DNA of 64,000 nucleotides from contig NZ_RAZG01000020.1 in NCBI RefSeq assembly GCF_003612565.1, positions 1-64,000 of the forward strand, written 5' to 3'. Each line of letters begins with the position of its first letter. Position 1 is the stretch's first letter. The stretch is from Roseburia sp. 1XD42-69 (GTDB lineage Bacteria; Bacillota; Clostridia; Lachnospirales; Lachnospiraceae). The notes beneath the pieces are model-generated. The model made no database searches. It had not been told where the DNA came from and saw nothing but the letters and a program-made list of their open reading frames with translations. Shown here piece after piece: positions 59,488 to 64,000 of this stretch. Position numbers and translations under genes: made by a program.

Positions 59488-59861
59488 TATTAGTAATCGG
59501 CGGGGCAAATCAGGGAAAAACATTGTACGCCACAGAAAAGTTTCAGGTCTCCCGCTGGATTTTTGGGGGGGACTGTGATATGGAAGAAATATTTACCGCC
59601 CAGGGAATCTGCCATTTTGAAGCTCTGGTGGAGAGAATGATAAAGGAAGAGAAAGACGTAAAATCTTTTTTAGAAAAACTTATAAAATTAAATTCGGATA
59701 TTATTATTGTATCTAATGAGTTGGGATGCGGTCTTGTGCCAGTGGATGCATTTTTGCGCAGATTCCGGGAGGAGCACGGCAGGGCCTGCACCTTTCTTGC
59801 CGCCCAGGCAAAGGAGGTACACCGGGTGTTCTGCGGAATCGGGACGGTGATTAAGGGATGA
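59484..59861 (+). CDS. CobU-like short P-loop protein
   Basis: The 125-residue protein begins MILVIGGANQGKTLYATEKF, a P-loop of the CobU kind, and has IIIVSNELGCGLVPVDAFLR, FREEHGRACTFLAAQAKEVH and a C-terminal VFCGIGTVIKG. It is shorter than CobU and lacks the YFATME-type guanylylation region. It overlaps cobS and the phosphatase. It may be a regulatory or kinase-only relative; found near cobS in several clostridial operons, as far as I can judge. Confidence 0.7.
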   Translation: MILVIGGANQGKTLYATEKFQVSRWIFGGDCDMEEIFTAQGICHFEALVERMIKEEKDVKSFLEKLIKLNSDIIIVSNELGCGLVPVDAFLRRFREEHGRACTFLAAQAKEVHRVFCGIGTVIKG

Positions 59862-60415
59862 AAGTGTATTTGATTCGTCACGGCATGACAAAAGGAAATG
59901 AGGAAAAAAGATATGTGGGGGGCAGAACCGACGAACATATCAGCCGGGAGGGAATGTTGTCCCTTTTGGGAAAAACATATCCAAAGGTACAGCAGGTTTT
60001 TGTCAGCCCCATGAGACGCTGTATGGAAACGGCGGCGCTTTTATATCCGGGAAAGGAAATGACTGTGATAGAAGAATTTCGGGAGACGGACTTCGGACGT
60101 TTTGAAAATAAAAATTATGAGGAGTTAAAAGGGGACAAAGCGTATCAGAAGTGGCTTAGCCAGGGAGGAACTATTCCCGGGGGAGAGTCCTCCCAGGAGG
60201 TAAAAATGCGGGTTCTTCAGGGGTTTGATAAGGTGATTTTTAAAGCCGGGAATAAAAATTTACAGGAAATCGCATTGGTTGTCCACGGGGGGACGATTAT
60301 GTATCTCATGGAAATGTACGCCGGGGAAGGGAAGAATTTTTACGACTATCAGATTGGAAACGGGGAGTATTTCTCTCTTACTGTCTCCACGGATTTCCGG
60401 GGAGTGTGCAGTTGA
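59858..60415 (+). CDS. cobC: Histidine phosphatase, alpha-ribazole phosphatase-like
   Basis: The 185-residue protein belongs to the histidine phosphatase (phosphoglycerate mutase-like) family: catalytic His in VYLIRHGMTKGNEEKRYVGG, second Arg in FVSPMRRCMETAALLYPGKE, and the distal VVHGGTIMYLMEM. In cobalamin operons this is the alpha-ribazole-5-phosphate phosphatase. It overlaps the preceding gene by 4 bases and cbiB by 10. Confidence 0.82.
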   Translation: MKVYLIRHGMTKGNEEKRYVGGRTDEHISREGMLSLLGKTYPKVQQVFVSPMRRCMETAALLYPGKEMTVIEEFRETDFGRFENKNYEELKGDKAYQKWLSQGGTIPGGESSQEVKMRVLQGFDKVIFKAGNKNLQEIALVVHGGTIMYLMEMYAGEGKNFYDYQIGNGEYFSLTVSTDFRGVCS

Positions 60416-61392
60416 TTCGCATCATCAGTATTACCCTGGCCTGCATGTTAGATTTGATATTTGGAGACCCCCAATTTAAGTATCACCCCGTATGCCTGAT
60501 TGGGAAGCTGATTTCCGGGACGGAGAAACTTTTGTTTTTACTTTTTCCGGCAAAAAAGAGGGCAAGGATTCTCTCAGGAGCAGTTTTGGTATTGGTTGTA
60601 TGCGGCGTATCTACTTTTGTTCCATGGGTAATCTTGCATTTTTTATATAGATGGAAGTTTTTTGCAGGTTTTGCGGTGGAAACCTTTTTCTGTTATCAGC
60701 TTCTTGCCATGAAATCTTTAAAAACAGAAAGTATGAAAGTCTATTACGCCCTAAAAACCCAGGGGGTAGAGAGCGCCAGAAGGGCAGTGGCCCTAATTGT
60801 GGGAAGGGATACGGAGGTTTTGGATGAAAAGGGAATTGCAAAGGCGGCTGTTGAGACGGTGGCGGAAAATGCCTCCGACGGAGTGATCGCACCCCTGTTT
60901 TATATGATGCTTTTCGGAGGGGCGGGAGGATTTTTTTATAAGGCGGTAAACACTATGGATTCCATGGTAGGGTATAAAAATGAACGCTATGAGGATTTCG
61001 GCAGGGCGGCGGCAAAAACCGATGATGTGTTAAATTTTCTCCCTGCCAGAATCTGCGGAATTTTCCTGGCAGTGTCGGCGTTTCTCTTAGGATACGACGG
61101 GAAAGGGGCATTCCGGATTTTTTTCCGGGACAGAAAAAATCATGCCAGCCCCAATTCCGCCCAGGGGGAGGCCGCAGTGGCAGGTGCACTCCAGGTACAG
61201 CTTGGGGGGGACGCCTGGTATTTTGGAAAGTTATATCATAAATTAACTATTGGAGATAATAAGCGGGACATAGAACCGGAGGATATTGTAAGGGCAAACC
61301 GGATTCTGTACGGATGCGGGATTCTGGGATGGGCCCTGTTTGCAGGCGCATATGGAATTTTCTGGTACATCCTGCAAATGTTCACAAGGTAA
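60406..61392 (+). CDS. cbiB: Adenosylcobinamide-phosphate synthase
   Basis: The 328-residue membrane protein starts at GTG 60406 (GGGGAG ribosome site), 10 bases inside cobC. It has LACMLDLIFGDPQFKYHPVC, VAENASDGVIAPLFYMMLFG, FFYKAVNTMDSMVGYKNERY and NHASPNSAQGEAAVAGALQV, the CbiB/CobD membrane-protein pattern. It attaches aminopropanol (phosphate) to adenosylcobyric acid. Confidence 0.92.
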   Translation: MQLIRIISITLACMLDLIFGDPQFKYHPVCLIGKLISGTEKLLFLLFPAKKRARILSGAVLVLVVCGVSTFVPWVILHFLYRWKFFAGFAVETFFCYQLLAMKSLKTESMKVYYALKTQGVESARRAVALIVGRDTEVLDEKGIAKAAVETVAENASDGVIAPLFYMMLFGGAGGFFYKAVNTMDSMVGYKNERYEDFGRAAAKTDDVLNFLPARICGIFLAVSAFLLGYDGKGAFRIFFRDRKNHASPNSAQGEAAVAGALQVQLGGDAWYFGKLYHKLTIGDNKRDIEPEDIVRANRILYGCGILGWALFAGAYGIFWYILQMFTR

Positions 61393-61439
61393 AGTAAAAT
61401 CAGATTTAATAAAATAGAGTGAGATATGGAGGATGGGAG

Positions 61440-62510
61440 ATGAAGCAAAATCACGGGGGGGATATCTACCGCTTTCCGAAAGTGACAGATTTTTCTACAA
61501 ATATAAATCCTTACGGGCCTCCCAAGGGAGTGACGGAAGCCATAAAGAAAAATTTGTGGAAAATACACATGTATCCGGACCCGGAGTGCAGGGTTTTAAG
61601 GGAGGCTTTGGGGGAAAAGCTTGGTGCGGCAAAGAAGAAGGTTATCCTGGGAAACGGTGCGGCGGAATTAATGTTTTCTTTTTGCCAGGGGTTAAAGCCC
61701 AAAAAGGCATTGATTCCCCTGCCTTCCTTTTTGGAGTATCAGCGGGCTCTTTTATCGGCGGGGTGTAAAGTTTTGACTTACAAAACCCGTAAGGAGGAAG
61801 GGTTTTCCTTGAGAAAAGATTTTTTAGAGGCTATTACGGAGGGTATGGATATGGTGATTCTCTGTAATCCCAATAATCCTACTGGAAACGTGATAGAAAG
61901 AAATTTGTTAAAAGATATTTTGATAAAATGTCAGGAGACGGGAACATATCTGATTGTGGATGAGTGTTTTAATGAATTTATCCCAGGGGCAAAAAAGCAT
62001 ACCCTGCTGCCATTTGTGGAGGAGTATGATAAACTGATTATCCTAAAGGCGTTTACCAAGCTTTACGGGATGCCGGGAATTCGCCTGGGATATGCCCTGA
62101 CAGGGGATGAGGAGCTTCCCGGAAAAGTAAAGAAAGTGACGCAGCCCTGGAATATTTCTGTTCTGGCCCAGGAGGCAGGCCTTGCCGCTTTAAAAGAGGA
62201 TGATTTTGTAAAGGAAAGCCTTTCTAATATAGAAAAGGAAAAGCGGCGGATGATTATCGCCCTGTCAAAAGCCGGATATGTGATTTATGAGTCGGCGGCA
62301 AATTTTATCTTTTTTGAGGGGGATTATCATCTGGCAGAAACCTGTTTGGAGCAGGGGATTTTCATTCGGGACTGCAGTTCTTTTGCAGGGCTTTCCAAAG
62401 GGTACTACCGGGTATGCATCCGTACCAGGTGGGAGAATGACAAACTGTTGAAAGTCCTGATAGAGGCAAAACATGAGACAGAAACAAAGAAAAAGACGGG
62501 GGAGAAGTGA
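61440..62510 (+). CDS. cobD: Threonine-phosphate decarboxylase-like aminotransferase
   Basis: From ATG 61440 (GGAGGATGGGAG upstream) the product has 356 residues, a fold type I PLP enzyme with the opening HGGDIYRFPKVTDFSTNINP, VILCNPNNPTGNVIERNLL, YLIVDECFNEFIPG and LIILKAFTKLYGMPGIRLGY, with the PLP-binding Lys. It decarboxylates L-threonine phosphate to aminopropanol phosphate for CbiB. The C-terminal tail is rich in Lys. Confidence 0.88.
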   Translation: MKQNHGGDIYRFPKVTDFSTNINPYGPPKGVTEAIKKNLWKIHMYPDPECRVLREALGEKLGAAKKKVILGNGAAELMFSFCQGLKPKKALIPLPSFLEYQRALLSAGCKVLTYKTRKEEGFSLRKDFLEAITEGMDMVILCNPNNPTGNVIERNLLKDILIKCQETGTYLIVDECFNEFIPGAKKHTLLPFVEEYDKLIILKAFTKLYGMPGIRLGYALTGDEELPGKVKKVTQPWNISVLAQEAGLAALKEDDFVKESLSNIEKEKRRMIIALSKAGYVIYESAANFIFFEGDYHLAETCLEQGIFIRDCSSFAGLSKGYYRVCIRTRWENDKLLKVLIEAKHETETKKKTGEK

Positions 62511-62511
62511 G

Positions 62512-64000
62512 ATGGCAAAGGCAGTGATGATACAGGGAACTATGTCGGGGGCAGGGAAAAGCCTTCTTGCCGCCGGGCTTTGCCGGGTATTTGCCCAGGA
62601 CGGCTTTCGGGTAATGCCTTTTAAATCCCAGAATATGGCCTTAAATTCTTTTGTTACAGAGGAGGGCCTTGAGATGGGTCGTGCCCAGGTGATGCAGGCC
62701 TTGGCGGCGGGGGTAAAACCTACGGTCGCTATGAATCCCATTCTCTTAAAACCCACGGATGTCATGGGTTCCCAGGTGATTGTAAACGGGGAGATACTTG
62801 GGAATATGTCAGCCGCAGAGTATTTCGGATACAAAAGGAAGCTGATTCCACAGATTTTAAAAGCCTATGAAAAGCTACAGGAGCAGGCGGACATTATTGT
62901 GATTGAGGGGGCGGGAAGCCCGGCAGAAATCAATCTAAAAGAAAATGATATTGTAAATATGGGGCTGGCAGAACTTTTGGACGTGCCGGTGCTTCTTGCC
63001 GGGGATATAGACCGGGGCGGGGTGTTTGCCCAGCTTTACGGGACGGTGATGCTATTAGAGCCCTGGGAGAGACAGCGGATTTTCGGGCTGATTATCAACA
63101 AATTCCGGGGGGACAGGGGTATTTTGGAGCCTGGAATTGCTATGATAGAGGAAAAAGTAAACATTCCCGTGGTGGGGGTTGTCCCCTATGAGCCTTTGGA
63201 TTTGGAGGAGGAGGACAGCATGAGCCAGCGGCTAAGTTCCTTTAAGGAAACCGGGGCGGTGGATATTGCAGTGGTGCGTCTCCCAAGAATTTCTAATTAT
63301 ACGGATTTTCTTGTGCTGGAGACCATAAGGGAAGTTTCTGTCCGGTATGTCACCCGGCCGGAGGAGTTAAAAAATGCGGATATGGTGATTCTTCCCGGCA
63401 CGAAAAATACCATATCCGACATGGAATGGCTGAGGGAGCAGGGATTTGAAAAGGTAATTTTGCAGATGGCAGGGGAAGGGACGGTTATATTTGGCATCTG
63501 CGGCGGTTTCCAGATGCTGGGGGAAACCATAAAAGATCCCTTATGCGCAGAGGGAGGAGGAGAAATCCAGGGCCTTGGGCTTTTGCCCATGGATACGGTC
63601 TTTGGAAAGGAAAAGGTGCGCAGTCAGGTAAAGGGTGAGGTTCTTTCTATTGGAGGGGCATTAAAAAAAATGTCCTGCGCCCCTGTGACAGGGTATGAAA
63701 TCCATATGGGGCATACCATGCTGCATCCCGGGGGTTCTCCTTTTGCCCTGGTGAAAGATATGAGTTCCGGGGAGGAAAAAGCGGATGGAGGATGCCGGGG
63801 AAATGTGTACGGCACCTATCTTCATGGGATTTTTGATGAGGGGGAGACGGCAAAAGAACTGATGTATGCCCTGGGGAAGGCAAAGGGGATAGAATGTTTA
63901 CAGATTACGGAATTTGACTTTAAAAAGCATAGAGAGGAGCAGTATGATAAACTGGCGGAGATGGTGAGAGAAAACTGCGATTTGGAAAAGATTTATGGGA
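62512..64000 (+). CDS. cbiP: Cobyric acid synthase, cut at the window edge
   Basis: The visible 496 residues start at ATG 62512, one base after the cobD stop. N-terminal KAVMIQGTMSGAGKSLLAAG is the nucleotide site, followed by FKSQNMALNSFVTEEGLEMG, VIEGAGSPAEINL and ADIDRGG-like GDIDRGGVFAQLYGTV; the glutamine-amidotransferase half carries IFGICGGFQMLGETI (catalytic Cys) and YEIHMGHTM. It amidates side chains b, d, e and g. No stop codon is reached; about 10 or fewer residues are probably missing. Confidence 0.93.
   Translation, partial: MAKAVMIQGTMSGAGKSLLAAGLCRVFAQDGFRVMPFKSQNMALNSFVTEEGLEMGRAQVMQALAAGVKPTVAMNPILLKPTDVMGSQVIVNGEILGNMSAAEYFGYKRKLIPQILKAYEKLQEQADIIVIEGAGSPAEINLKENDIVNMGLAELLDVPVLLAGDIDRGGVFAQLYGTVMLLEPWERQRIFGLIINKFRGDRGILEPGIAMIEEKVNIPVVGVVPYEPLDLEEEDSMSQRLSSFKETGAVDIAVVRLPRISNYTDFLVLETIREVSVRYVTRPEELKNADMVILPGTKNTISDMEWLREQGFEKVILQMAGEGTVIFGICGGFQMLGETIKDPLCAEGGGEIQGLGLLPMDTVFGKEKVRSQVKGEVLSIGGALKKMSCAPVTGYEIHMGHTMLHPGGSPFALVKDMSSGEEKADGGCRGNVYGTYLHGIFDEGETAKELMYALGKAKGIECLQITEFDFKKHREEQYDKLAEMVRENCDLEKIYG

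Overview
The window reads as a chromosome segment of an anaerobic Firmicute, most likely a Lachnospiraceae-type Clostridium relative. The support is indirect: AGGAGG-type ribosome sites, an agr-type peptide signalling locus, the carboxynorspermidine polyamine route, anaerobic (early cobalt insertion) cobalamin genes, a RamA/RACo-like corrinoid activator and several AAA-ATPase_like/PD-(D/E)XK proteins. No ribosomal or other marker gene is present, so the family assignment is an inference.

Region 1 (1-2.3 kb) is a scar zone: the start of an ABC-transporter gene and the 3' end of a sensor kinase on the minus strand, cut off abruptly and joined to a plus-strand metalloprotease-like toxin fragment with a small zinc-ribbon partner, then about 0.95 kb of degraded DNA. 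Region 2 (2.3-11.9 kb) is the most interesting part. A Firmicute agr quorum-sensing locus is split in two (XRE-agrA on the left, XRE-agrC-agrD-agrB on the right), and between the halves sits a polymorphic-toxin cassette: GH-E nuclease toxin, ankyrin protein, DUF2185 protein, VgrG-like spike, DUF4280 PAAR-like tip, TNT-type NAD glycohydrolase toxin and a small partner. The two toxins share an almost identical N-terminal carrier region and differ only at the C-terminus. The cassette promoter and the agrD promoter carry matching tandem LytTR-type direct repeats 21 bp apart, with the downstream conserved block at the same distance, which suggests that AgrA turns on both signal production and the toxins.

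Region 3 (12.0-29 kb): a polyamine operon (speA, speE, carboxynorspermidine dehydrogenase, nspC, aguA) behind a structured leader with an intrinsic terminator; an AAA-ATPase_like gene; an ABC transporter, zincin-like lipoprotein and two-component operon; aguB; a SPFH/zinc-ribbon protein and a Tim44-like protein; and a DUF362 ferredoxin protein. Region 4 (29-33 kb): Nudix, MATE, then AT-rich relics (hsdM fragment, DUF3990/DUF3791 toxin-antitoxin-like genes, a broken DUF3990 copy) beside tRNA-Phe. Region 5 (33-43 kb): a LuxR regulator, an operator and attenuator-like leader, and an operon for two DUF1989 proteins, a biotin-dependent urea/guanidine carboxylase, allophanate hydrolase, a PII-like protein and an APC permease. 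The gene set fits guanidine breakdown to ammonia better than urea breakdown. Region 6 (43-64 kb): another AAA-ATPase_like gene, an SdpI-like protein, a corrinoid-activation protein and a long cobalamin operon (cbiD, L, F, G, H, a cbiJ-E-T fusion, an inserted AAA-ATPase_like gene, cbiA, cobT, cobU, cobS, a short cobU-like gene, cobC, cbiB, cobD, cbiP) that runs off the right edge.
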